NCBI GenBank assembly: GCA_963827905.1
Contig: CAWHCB010000001.1
Location: 62,001 to 126,000, forward strand
DNA length: 64,000 nt
Source: JACXTP01 sp963827905
Lineage (GTDB): Archaea > Thermoplasmatota > Thermoplasmata > Methanomassiliicoccales > UBA472
Direction of reading: 5' to 3'
Shown piece after piece: positions 28,157 through 37,500 of this stretch (within the stretch, counting starts at the first letter, position 1; every line of letters begins with the position of its first letter). Made by a program: the position numbers and the translations under genes. The notes under the pieces are model-generated. The model saw nothing but the letters and a program-made list of their open reading frames with translations. It did no database searches and was not told where the DNA came from.

Positions 28157-28538
28157 TCAGGACAGGGACGCGATCGCATCGATCTCCACCTTAGCCCCTC
28201 TGGGCAAGGCGGCCACTTGAATGGTGGTCCTGGCAGGTGGCGACGCCGAGAAGAACTCCGCATAGACCGAGTTCACGGCCTGGAAGTCCATAAGGTCGGT
28301 CATGAAGATGGTGCATCGCAGCACTTTCGTTAGGTCCGTCCCCGCCTGCTTCCAGTATGGCTTTGAGGTTTTCGAGGCAACGTCGGGCCTCCGCGGCCGT
28401 CCCGCCATCGACCATCCTTCCAGTTCGAGGGTCGATACCTAACTGGCCTGAGCAGAACACCAGTTGGTCCGAGATGACCGCCTGGGAATAGGGACCGATC
28501 GGTTCCGGCGCATCCTTGCTCTTCACAATGGACCTCAT
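28157..28538 (-). CDS. ridA: RidA-family enamine/imine deaminase, one frameshift
   Basis: About 127 codons. Start MRSIVKSKDAPEPIGPYSQAVISDQLVFCSGQLGIDPRTG matches RidA; the second frame gives LRCTIFMTDLMDFQAVNSVYAEFF, PPARTTIQVAALPRGAKVEIDAIA. The catalytic Arg in PPARTTIQV and the Glu in AKVEIDAIA are present. The break is near 28345 in GGG/CCC-rich sequence. RidA hydrolyses reactive enamines made by PLP enzymes, acting in the cytoplasm. Its stop abuts that of the convergent TRASH regulator (1-nt gap). Confidence 0.85.
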
Positions 28539-28590
28539 GGTTCCCGAATCCTGCGTCAGCGGGATATAGTTGGTGGAGCGACGACGATCT

Positions 28591-29281
28591 TCATCTCATC
28601 TCCTCGAGATATCTAGGCAGTTGGGCGATGGATGGGATTATCCTTTCCACGCCCAGATCCTCCCAACCCTTCCGACCATTATGTCCGCTCAGGACCGCCA
28701 CGAACATCGAGCCGGCCGAACGGGCGCATTCCAGGTCCATCAAATGATCCCCGATCAGGACGCATTGTTCCGGTCGAAGGTTCAGGGCGGCGGCGGCCCG
28801 ACGCATGGCCTCCGGGTGAGGTTTCGCTTCCGAGACGTCGTGATCGTCCCGGCAGATGATGGCGTCCAGCATCCCTGTCAGATGCGATGCGCGAAGAGCT
28901 TCCGTGGCATAATGCCGGGACCCTCGGGTCAACAAAGCCAGCGGATACCCCATAGCGCGAAGTGTTCTCAATGCATCGCCTGCCCCAGGCACTTCCTTCG
29001 TGCGATCGCACGGACATCATTTCCACCTCGACGCAGATGGCCTCGACCCTCGTTTCGATGGTCTCGAGGTCTAGATTCAATTCGCGGATCTCTTACCGCA
29101 CCCTGTCCATGTTCTTGGCGATAGTGTCCGATCGTTCCAGAACATATCCCAAACCGATTTCGATCAGATATCTGAAGACACGATCTCTCATGAGCCCGAA
29201 GTCGATCGTGCTTTCGATCAAGGTCCCGTCTAGATCGAAAACGATTCCAAGCTTCTTCGGACCTTCCCTTCTTTCACTCAT
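28591..29281 (-). CDS. HAD-superfamily phosphatase (phosphoglycolate-phosphatase-like), two frameshifts
   Basis: About 230 codons. Motif I GIVFDLDGTLIEST opens the protein after the charged start MSERREGPKK. Motif II/III region: LALLTRGSRHYATEAL and SEAKPHPEAMRRAAAAL (Lys-Pro). Motif IV IGDHLMDLECARSAG. Frames change near 29092 and 28995. The layout matches subfamily I HAD hydrolases such as Gph. Substrate unknown; likely a small phosphate ester. It ends 52 nt before ridA on the same strand, so they may share a transcript. Confidence 0.78.
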
Positions 29282-29479
29282 TTGATAACGTGAGGAACGT
29301 TCGAATTAATAAAAAATCATAGACGGGACGATTTTTATCGATTCGGATAGTATTTCATTATAAATACCATGATTATCAAATCTGATAAATCATTTAAACT
29401 GGACATGATTATCATAGAATAAAAATCATTCAATAATATAGAAAGATTTTTATCATTACTGATATTTAATGTTTAGTGT
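29282..29479. other. AT-rich divergent intergenic region with 11-bp direct repeats
   Basis: No gene. Strongly AT-rich compared with the surroundings. CATGATTATCA occurs twice (29368-29378 and 29404-29414, 36 nt apart), with further ATTATC/GATAA half-sites between. Together with the shared promoter motif that follows, it may bind a regulator of the repeat-protein gene; this is inferred from position only. Confidence 0.4.
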
Positions 29480-29507
29480 AGCATGCTCAAAGACGCTTTT
29501 AATATCA
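29480..29507 (+). promoter_or_regulatory. Promoter element of the repeat-protein gene, shared with the DUF835 gene
   Basis: AGCATGCTCAAA (29480-29491), five variable bases, then the TATA-like TTTTAATATCA ending at 29507. The same 28-nt arrangement recurs at 32785-32812 upstream of the DUF835 gene with 23 of 28 identical bases and identical spacing. The palindromic AGCATGCT lies where BRE-side regulators bind. Confidence 0.6.
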
Positions 29508-29553
29508 ACAATGATAAACAGGTTTGCATAATAATTTGGTGCAGGTGAAGTTG

Positions 29554-29946
29554 ATGCAGAAGGCAACAAAGACAATCTTGGCCGTATTGGTCGGCGTAGT
29601 CGCCGTGCTTGCGTGCCTTGCGATGGTGGGCTCCTTCCTAGGTGTGGCAGCCCTCGCCATCCCGGGCGTAGACCCGCATGCGATCCCTGGTGTTGACCCA
29701 CACGTCATCCCCGGTGTCGATCCACATGTCATACCTGGCGTGGACCCTCATGCGATCCCTGGTGTTGACCCACATGTCATCCCTGGTGTCGATCCGCATG
29801 TCATACCTGGCGTGGACCCTCATGTGATTCCCGGTGTTGATCCGCATGCCATCCCGGGTGTCGATCCACATGTGATACCTGGCGTGGACCCTCATGTGAT
29901 CCCTGGTGTTGACCCCCACATCATACCTGGAACTGACCCCCACTAA
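29554..29946 (+). CDS. Secreted or membrane-anchored protein made of twelve IPGVDPH repeats
   Basis: 130 aa. Residues 1-6 are basic, residues 7-34 hydrophobic (TILAVLVGVVAVLACLAMVG), i.e. a signal peptide or anchor. The remainder, residues 35-130, is nothing but twelve tandem 8-residue units (A/V)IPGVDPH, the last being IIPGTDPH. ATG 29554 follows GCAGGTGAAG, a reasonable ribosome site, and is preferred over the upstream TTG/GTG codons. Asp-Pro-His at every unit would put a regular array of carboxylate and imidazole groups on an extended Pro/Gly chain, which could bind metal; this is speculation. I know no matching family. Confidence 0.75.
   Translation: MQKATKTILAVLVGVVAVLACLAMVGSFLGVAALAIPGVDPHAIPGVDPHVIPGVDPHVIPGVDPHAIPGVDPHVIPGVDPHVIPGVDPHVIPGVDPHAIPGVDPHVIPGVDPHVIPGVDPHIIPGTDPH
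29656..29943 (+). repeat. Twelve tandem 24-bp coding repeats
   Basis: Units such as GTCATCCCTGGTGTCGATCCACAT differ mostly at third codon positions and at the first codon (gcn or gtn), so selection acts on the protein. A higher-order pattern is visible: A-V-V or A-V-V-V blocks. There are no spacers between units, so it is not a CRISPR array. Confidence 0.9.
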
Positions 29947-30009
29947 GGGTTGAAGATCTTTCCTTCCCAAACTATTTTCAAACACCTTACTTATTTTTCC
30001 TAAAAAAGA

Positions 30010-32701
30010 TCAGGCCATGATCTTAGCCATGCTGTCCTTCGCATCCCGCATGATCCTCTCGTGACCGATGCGCGAAGCCACGGAGTAGGCCTCCTCGTAA
30101 AGTTTCATGGCCTCTTCCTTCTCGTTGTTCTCCATATAGACCGAGGCGATCTCAAGCAGCCATAGCGCCAACCTCGAGGGGATGTCGAAACCTCTTAAGG
30201 TGTCCAGGCTGAGCTTGAACTCCTCCTTGGCCCATTCCCAGTCGCCCCTCATATTGTAGAGGAAGCCACGATAGAAGTGCATGTTCGATATCATCACCTG
30301 GTCGTTGAGCTTGATGAAGAGCTTGGTGGCCTCATGCAATAGCTCGTCCGCTTTGGCCAGGTCGTTCCTCGCCAGGTACTCTGCCGCTTGGTTCGATAGC
30401 GCATAGGCCAATGTGTTGATGTCGCCGACCGAGGTGGCCAGGTCGACCGCCCTTTCCAGGTATTTCAGGCCTTCATCGCCCTGTTTGATGGAACGCATGT
30501 CATTGCCGATACCTATGCAGACCTTGGAGGTCATGTTCACATCGCCAGTGCGCTCGAGGATGTTAAGGGACTCCTTCTTCAATCGCACCGCTTCGGAATA
30601 TTCCAAAAGGCTTGCCTTGACCCTGCCCAGACCATAGAGGGACCTTCCTAAGCGCTATCTTATCCCCAACGCCGCGAGCGAAGTCTCCGGCCGCCTCGAA
30701 GTTCTGTACCGCCTCGTCGAACTTACCGCGGCGCTCCAGCAAACCCCCGGTGTCATAATATATGTCCGCCAGGGTCTGTGAGTCCCGGATGTCATTGGCT
30801 ATGCTGGACGCATCTGCCAAATGTTGAGATGAGCTATCGTACAGGTTGCGCTTCATCTCCAGCACTCCCAGCCTCCGGTGCACCTCGGCCTTGAGACGGG
30901 AGCCCTTGTCGACAGGCAGGTCCTCTAGCATCTCGGTGAGCTCTTCCACCGCCCTTTCATACTCTCCATGCAGCTCCAGGATCTGGGCGTGCAACATGAG
31001 GAGCTCCATACGGTCCCGGTTCGCCTGACCCTTGGTCTCCACCAGCAAGCGGCTGAGCAAGGGGTCGAACTGCATGGCGTAACCTTTGGAGATGATCTCC
31101 TGGCCACTCCCCGCCGCCACCTCCACCGCCTTCTCCAGGTCCTTTGCCATGATGCAATGGTACAACGCCTCCACCTTGGATGAGTGCGAGGAGTCCTGGA
31201 TATAGAACTTGGAAGCGGCCCGATGGTAGATCATCCTCTGCCTCGGCGTCAATCGCGAATAGGTGAACTCACGAAGCAGGTCGTGCATGCCGATCATGCG
31301 CCCGATGGACTCATGGAGGATGGATTTGGAAATCAGAGAGTCGACCGTTTCGTACGAGACGGTGTAATCGATGTCCTGGAGCTCGATCTCCTTTCCGTTG
31401 AGGTCCTTGCGGATCTCCTCCTCGGTGATGAAAAAGGCGTCCATGATCACCGGGTAACGGAACACCGATGCCACGTTCATGATGCGCTTCTCCGCCACAT
31501 CCAGTTTGGAGACCACCTCCTGATCGATGAACATGCGGATGTTCTTCCCCAATGCCGATTGAGGCTCCTCGATGAGCTCGAGGAACAGAGGATGCCCCTT
31601 CGTGATCTGGATGACCTGCTCTATGTCTCCCTCGGGCATGGAGCGGGCCCTCAGCATCCTCAGGCTGCTCTCCCGGTCCAATCCCTCCATCTGCATCTCC
31701 CTGATCAGGTTTCGTATGACCAGGCTTCGAGAATAGAAGGCGGGGACCTCGCGGGTGGCACAGACCACCCTGATCTTGGGCAGCTCCTCGATCATGTTGA
31801 TAAGCGCGTTGAGGAAATCGAGCACCAGGCGTTCGCCCTTGTGCACATCGTCGAATATGAGCAGGACCGGGATGTCTCCCATGTCCGTGATAAGGATCTG
31901 CAAGACCTCACCAGTGTGAGGGGTCTCGTTCTGATTGAGGTACCATTCCAGGTTCTTCTTTCCCAGTTGGGAGAGGAACTCCGCCAGAGGTCGCAGCAGG
32001 CCTCGCACATTGACCCATTCATGTATCTTGAGCCAGAACACGTTGGTCTGTTCTCGGACATCCTGGGCGAACTTCGCTAGTAATGTGGTCTTACCTATCC
32101 CTGGGATTCCATATATTATGATGGCCCTGGTGCTCTCACCGTTGATCAGGTCCATCAGCTGACGGTATTCCTTCTCTCTGCCGAAGAAGGACCGGACCGC
32201 CGGCTTTTTGTCGGTAAAGTCGACGAAACGCCTCTCCTCTTTGGTCTTGGACTCATGGAAGGACCGGCAATCGAACTTACCCCTGGCAACCCCCATGATT
32301 ATCTCCAGGAAGGTATAGTTGCCGGGCATGTAGACGGAAAGACGGCCCACTTCGTCCTGGTGCAGGTCTCCCTTAAGGTCGATGACCTCGACCTTCATCG
32401 CCTCGAGGTCCTCCTTGAGATGCTTGGCCTCATCGAAGCCTTTGGTGGAAAGGAAATAGACCCGGCGGACGCTCGGAAGGCCCTTTACGTGCTTGGAAAG
32501 GATATCGACGATGCGCTCGTTGGCCATCTCGTTCAAGATTTTGGCTACGTTGTTGCGACCGACCTCCACCGCATCCGCTATGCCCTCTTGAATGACGGCT
32601 TTGGGGGCATCAGCGTCCTGACTGTACCTCTGGTAGGCAAGTAGGTGCAGTAGCACCCTCTCCCGGGCAGTCAATAATGACTTCCGGGCGGCTCGGTTCA
32701 C
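30010..32701 (-). CDS. Large HTH-P-loop NTPase-TPR protein (STAND-like), one frameshift
   Basis: About 897 codons in two frames joined near 30640. The first about 90 residues look like a winged helix (VLLHLLAYQRY...EGIADAVEVGRNNVAKILNEMANERIVDI). The NTPase has Walker A YGIPGIGKTTLLAKF (residues 198-206) and Walker B VLLIFDDVH (about 279-287), with a sensor VVCATREVP. The last about 400 residues are TPR-like helical pairs. This order resembles MalT/STAND signal ATPases, which oligomerise on ligand binding. It is divergent from the DUF835 gene. A regulatory, less probably defensive, role fits; no effector nuclease or protease domain is visible. Confidence 0.78.
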
Positions 32702-32782
32702 GGACTAAGATTGTTTTCTTGAATAAAAATAATTCCCTTCAAATTATTATCTTTGAGGATAAGATAGACTCTCATTTCAAAA

Positions 32783-32812
32783 TGAGCATGCTCAAAATCA
32801 GTTTTTATATCA
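32783..32812 (+). promoter_or_regulatory. Promoter element of the DUF835 gene with 12-bp palindrome
   Basis: The perfect palindrome TGAGCATGCTCA (32783-32794) is followed by AAATCAG and the TATA box TTTTTATATCA (32802-32812), about 43 nt before ATG 32850. It is the second copy of the element found at 29480-29507. A shared factor probably regulates both genes. Confidence 0.6.
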
Positions 32813-32849
32813 CGAAAATGAAAGGGTATGTGCTAGCAGAGTGTACGTT

Positions 32850-33419
32850 ATGTCTCCTGAGGATGCCAATATGAACGTGGTCATGCTGGTCGAGGGTTTT
32901 CCTCGGCTCGGTTTCAGTTCCTTTGCCAGCATGATCGCCGATGGCACCCCCGGTGTCTGCATAACCCGGTTGCATCCAGAGTACGTGATGGAGAAGTTCG
33001 GTCTTTTATCGCCCAAGTACTACTGGCTCAGCGGAAGCAAAGGGGACAACGTGATCTCTCCCAAGACCTTGACCGCTCTTACGAAGGCGGTCAAGCAGGA
33101 GGCGAAGGACCGGAAGGTGATATTCTTCCTGGACGGTCTGGAGTACCTCCTGCTTTGGAACGACATGCGCAAGTTGCTCGCCACCCTCGAGGAGATCAAC
33201 CAGGCCTTGAAGGTGAACGGTGGGGTGATGTACATCGGCATTGACCCACTCACCCTGGAGCAGAAGGACCTGGACCGGTTATGGGCGGTGTTCCCCAAGA
33301 TGCAGCTGGACGAGAGCACGGTCAAGGAAGCCCAGCGATCCGGACAGGGCGAGGCAGTGTCGCAAGGTCAGATAACTGGAGGGCAGCATCCCGGCCGCCC
33401 TTTGACCGCATCGATGTGA
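32850..33419 (+). CDS. DUF835 protein
   Basis: About 189 aa. DUF835 features: an opening strand-loop (VVMLVEGFPRLGFSSFASMIADGTPGVCITRLHPEYVMEKFG), YYWLSGSKGDNVISPKTL, VIFFLDGLEYLLLWNDMRKLLATLEEINQALKVNGGVMYIGIDP. The fold resembles RecA-like DUF835 domains, which in Thermoplasmata are often linked to sensor proteins; the Walker-type site is degenerate. ATG 32850 is preferred over GTG 32841, though no strong ribosome site separates them. Its neighbour is the divergent NTPase-TPR gene. A second DUF835 protein lies at 53.1-53.6 kb. Confidence 0.75.
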   Translation: MSPEDANMNVVMLVEGFPRLGFSSFASMIADGTPGVCITRLHPEYVMEKFGLLSPKYYWLSGSKGDNVISPKTLTALTKAVKQEAKDRKVIFFLDGLEYLLLWNDMRKLLATLEEINQALKVNGGVMYIGIDPLTLEQKDLDRLWAVFPKMQLDESTVKEAQRSGQGEAVSQGQITGGQHPGRPLTASM

Positions 33420-33500
33420 CAGACCGAGAAAAAAGGTCATGATCGATGAAGGGATAGTGGTGAGCTTGCCTATTGTGAAGATGGTCGAATGGTGTCAGGA

Positions 33501-34397
33501 TCAGATGATCGCTCTCATCCGCCCTTTCTTATCGGTATAGGCCACCGCCATCCTTGGAGTGTTGTGGGCATATGATATCTCCCCCTTCCGGTCGATGAGG
33601 ATAACACCTCCGTGTCCCTCCACCCGATTTTCTAAGAACGCTATCGCCTCATTGGCAGCCGACCTTGCGCTCTTACCCGCCTCGATGCTCTGACATACTC
33701 TTCGTGCGACGCATATCTTCATCAATGCCTCGCCATAACCCGTGGCGGACACCCCGGCCGAATTATTGTCAGCATATGTGCCGCAACCCACCAAGGGGCT
33801 GTCGCCTACCCTTCCGGACATCTTGTTGGGAGTTCCGCCGGTGGAGGTTGCGACAGCGATGTCGCCCTCATCATCGATCGCGACCGCCCCCACCGTCCCC
33901 ATCGGGGCAGGTGCCTTTCCGCTGAAGGCATCTCTCTGGTGGAATCCTTTGATGCGCTGGATGTCCTTCCATCTTGCAAGCTCCCTCTCGGAGACCAAGC
34001 AGTGGTCCTCCAACATCTCAAAGCCCATCTCCTTGGCGAATCGGGTCGCCCCTTCGCCCACCAGCATGCAGTGTTTGGTCCTCTCCTTGACCGACCTCGC
34101 CACCTGGATGGGGTGCCTCACGTTGCCGATGGCCGCCACCGCGCCGAAGGCCAAGGTTGCGCCCGTCCATGATGATGGCGTCCATCTCCACCTTTCCTTT
34201 CTCGTTCAGGAAGGAACCGCATCCGGCATCGAACACGCAATCCTCCTCCATCGAGACCACGGCCGCCTCCACCGCGTCCATCGCTTACCTCCGGACTCAA
34301 GCAGATCCTGTCCCAGACCCAGGGCTCGCAGGCAACCCTTCTTGTGGTCCTCGTGAAGCTCCTGGGGTATGTCCCAGGCCCCACCATGCACGATCAT
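33501..34397 (-). CDS. Isoaspartyl peptidase / L-asparaginase type Ntn-hydrolase, two frameshifts
   Basis: About 299 codons. The order MIVHGGAWDIPQELHEDH, GSAMDAVEAAVVSMEEDCVFDAGCGSFLNEKGKVEMDAIIMDG, AVAAIGNVRHPIQVARSV, MGTVGAVAIDDEGDIAVATSTGGTPNKMSGRVGDSPLVGCGTYADN is that of type-2 asparaginase/isoaspartyl peptidase. The nucleophile is the Thr of MGTVGAVA, exposed by self-cleavage into two subunits. Frames change near 34283 and 34155. It removes isoaspartyl damage or hydrolyses asparagine in the cytoplasm. ATG 34397 begins the conserved IVHGG block and is preferred to TTG 34406. Confidence 0.85.
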
Positions 34398-34455
34398 GCG
34401 TCTCAATCACAACACCTGGCCGGATGGAGAACATGCTAGATGGATATGAGATTTG

Positions 34456-34502
34456 TTAGAAAAAGAAAAAGAAAAAAAAGGAAAGATGGGAGCTAAGCTC
34501 CC
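34456..34502 (-). terminator. Stem-loop and T-rich tract after DUF11 gene 2
   Basis: The minus strand reads the perfect stem GGGAGCT/AGCTCCC (34488-34502, 1-nt loop) followed by a T-rich tract (CTTTCCTTTTTTTTCTTTTTC) to about 34456. It lies just past the end of the giant DUF11 gene, mirroring the signal after DUF11 gene 1. Confidence 0.7.
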
Positions 34503-34520
34503 TGTTTAGGTTTCGTCCGC

Positions 34521-37500
34521 TCAGCAGCAGCCGCACACGATCATTATGCTCCAGGAGGCCTCCTCATGCACGCAGCAGCACGGTATCTGAGATCATCCGA
34601 CTAGGAAGCCGTCTGGCATCCATTCGCAGTCCCAGCACTCGCAGCAGCAACCGACGATGTTGACGCACCCGTTCACATAGTGGGTCACACCATCGCAAGC
34701 CGGTATCACTACCGTGCCTGGTGAAGGTGATGGACTCACATGGGGCGAGGCACCAGATCATCTCGTTCAGACCGAGCCTGGCATCGTACACCTTAAGGCC
34801 GCAGGCCATGCTAGAACCCTCATTGGTCACCGTTACGGTGACAGTGACGGTCTCGCCGGACTTGGCGGTCTGCGGGTAGTCGATGTCGATGCGGACATCG
34901 CAGGCATCGCTCACGTAGACATAGTTGCTGTAGCTGACTGTCTGAGAGACTCCGCACTGCCATCCCTTAGCGGTGACCGTGTTGACGATGACGTTACCAT
35001 CATCGCAATACGACCAGTCCGCGGGACCTGGTAGCTCGAAGACGGCCTGTTGCAGCGTACACTTGGTCTCATGGTTGCAGTGGTGCAGGCATCAGGCAGT
35101 CGATCCTGGCGTGCAGTCCGATCAGGTCATCATCAACGTATACGTTGGTGATGGCGCAGGTACCAGCGTTCATCACGACGACCGTGTAGTAGATCACAGT
35201 CGCCAGGCATCGCGCACTTGAGACCGAAGTTGTTGATCTTCATGACCTCAAGGTGGAACTCGTTGTGCACGTACAGCTTGTTCTCAGCACAGGCCAGCTC
35301 GATCCACGGGTTGTAGCCGCAGTCGCGTCACCTTCTCGCAGCAATCGATGTCGTTGACCAAGCCCCATGCGATTACCTTGTCGTACAGGTAGTCGCCATA
35401 GATGCAGTACCACTCGGGCACGGTGTACTCGAAGGTCCACACGTACTCGGTCGCACGGCGCCAGGCAACAGATCATGTCAGACGGAAGTCGACTGGCATG
35501 CCATCCGATCCATATCGATGTCCATGAGGTATATGCAGGAGACGGAGTGCTCACCGACGTTCTTCACGGTGATCTCGTAGGTCACGACATCACCGGGCCA
35601 AACCTCGGTAACCAGCTTGCCATCGACATAGGCCATCTTGGTCATCAGCAGCTGCGGGCCGCAGACCTCAAGGCAGATGCACTCGCTGTCCATGATCGTA
35701 ACCCTGCCCAACACTGGGCAGAGCTCACAGGCCATGGCAGTGAAGCAGTCCTCAAGGTACTTACCGTCGTCGCAGAAGGTCCAGTCGCTCGGGATGGTGT
35801 ACTCGTACTCGTAGTACGCGCTCTCTCCCGGAGTCAGGGCGGACACGTTGACCTCGTGAACGTTCATGAGGGTGTCCACCAGCTCGAACCCGTTGATGGT
35901 GTACTTACCGACGTTGGTTACTGCAACGCTGAAGTAGATAACATCTCCAGGCTCTGGGCAGCACATCTGCGAGCACCTCTCGCCGTGCCGTTCGCACATC
36001 CAGTAGGCAATTATGGTGACATCAAGGTCAAACACTGGCCTGACCTCAACCTCACCCCTGACCTCCCTGGACAGCACGCAGCAGTCATCGTTGTTCCCGT
36101 CGAGGCAGCACTTCGCGGTAACGGCGGCATCGTTGTAGACCATGGTTATGGACCCGTTGCATGGCACTGGCATGGACTTGTCGAAGACCTTTGTGGACTT
36201 CGACGCGCCCGCGGCCAGCTCACCCACGTACCAGTAACCACCCAGCTAGGAGGTTATCGGTCACGTTGACGCAGTACAGCTTTTGCACTCCGGTGTTGTG
36301 TCACCGTGATGCTCCAGCCGATCACTTCATCGGACCAGTACCACTCCTTCAGCGGGGTCTTGGTTATCTCGATGTCGCAGTCGCCCTCTACCATGACGCA
36401 TCTCAGTGTCCGACCAGGACACGAAGACATCCTCCGCCCAGGCGGTGGCGGTCACGCTGTTGGTCAGCATGAAGTCGCCGCAGCATTCCTGGGGCACGAT
36501 GAAGTCGATCATGATCTCCTTGGTCTCGCATGGAGCGAGGCAGCATGTCAGGCTCTTGTCGTACAACACCCACTCGCCACCCTGGCACGATGTCATCACA
36601 TCGGTGACGTTGATGCAGCTCAGGGCGATCTTGCCGGTGTTCTTCACGACGACCTTCCAGGTCAGCTTGTCACCTGGGTTGATCTCGATCGTCGCCAGGC
36701 GAAGGTGTCATCGTTGACCATGACCAGTTCCTTCCAGACCCGGATGCTCTCATCGATTCCGACGACCTTGACGCTTACATCGTCGCAGGCCATGTCCATT
36801 CCGAGTCCATCAACAGCGGGCAACCTATCGCCCATGCCACTGACCGTGTTGTTGATCCACTCGCCGTCGCAGCAGTAGGTCCAGTCCTCGGGCACAGTGT
36901 AGGTCACGGTGTAGGTCTCGCTGTCGCAGGGCATCAGGCACTCGATGGTCTCGCAGAAGTTCAGCATCTCGTCGACGATCATGACGGAGCTCAGCATCTT
37001 CGAGCCAGCGTTCCACACCGTTATGGTGTAGGTGATGGTCTCGCCAGGCATTGCCTCGTCAGGCTTGTCGGCGGTCTTGCTTATCCTCAGGTCCATCGGG
37101 TCCCAGATCATCAAGGACGTGCTGTCGGAGTCGCTGACGCGCTTGGTGCACGCCCACGCGGATACCTCCACCTGTTCTCGATACACTCTCCATCCTCGCA
37201 GTAGACCAGTCCGCCGGGACGGTGAACGGTACCCGGATGCAGATCGTCTCGAACGGCTTGCATGCAGGGTATGACTAGTAGAAGTCGAGCATCTCGTCCT
37301 CTACCTCGACGCAACCAAGGGCCTTGCAGTTGGGGTTGGTGACTGAACTTGTACCAGAACCGTCTGGCCCGGCACAGCGAACTCGATCGCATCCGCACTG
37401 CTACAGTAGACGTTCTTCTCCACCTCGATGGTGGGTTGGATGTCCACGATCTTGGTCATCGTGTAGTCATAACCATGCATCATCTCGCACGGCCAGCAGG

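Noticed and set aside
29656..29943. CRISPR-like array
   Set aside because: The 24-bp units are contiguous, without spacers, and keep one reading frame.
36246..36248. TAG before LGGYWYVGEL
   Set aside because: The upstream coding frame (VNVTDNL) is different, so this TAG is reached only after a frameshift.
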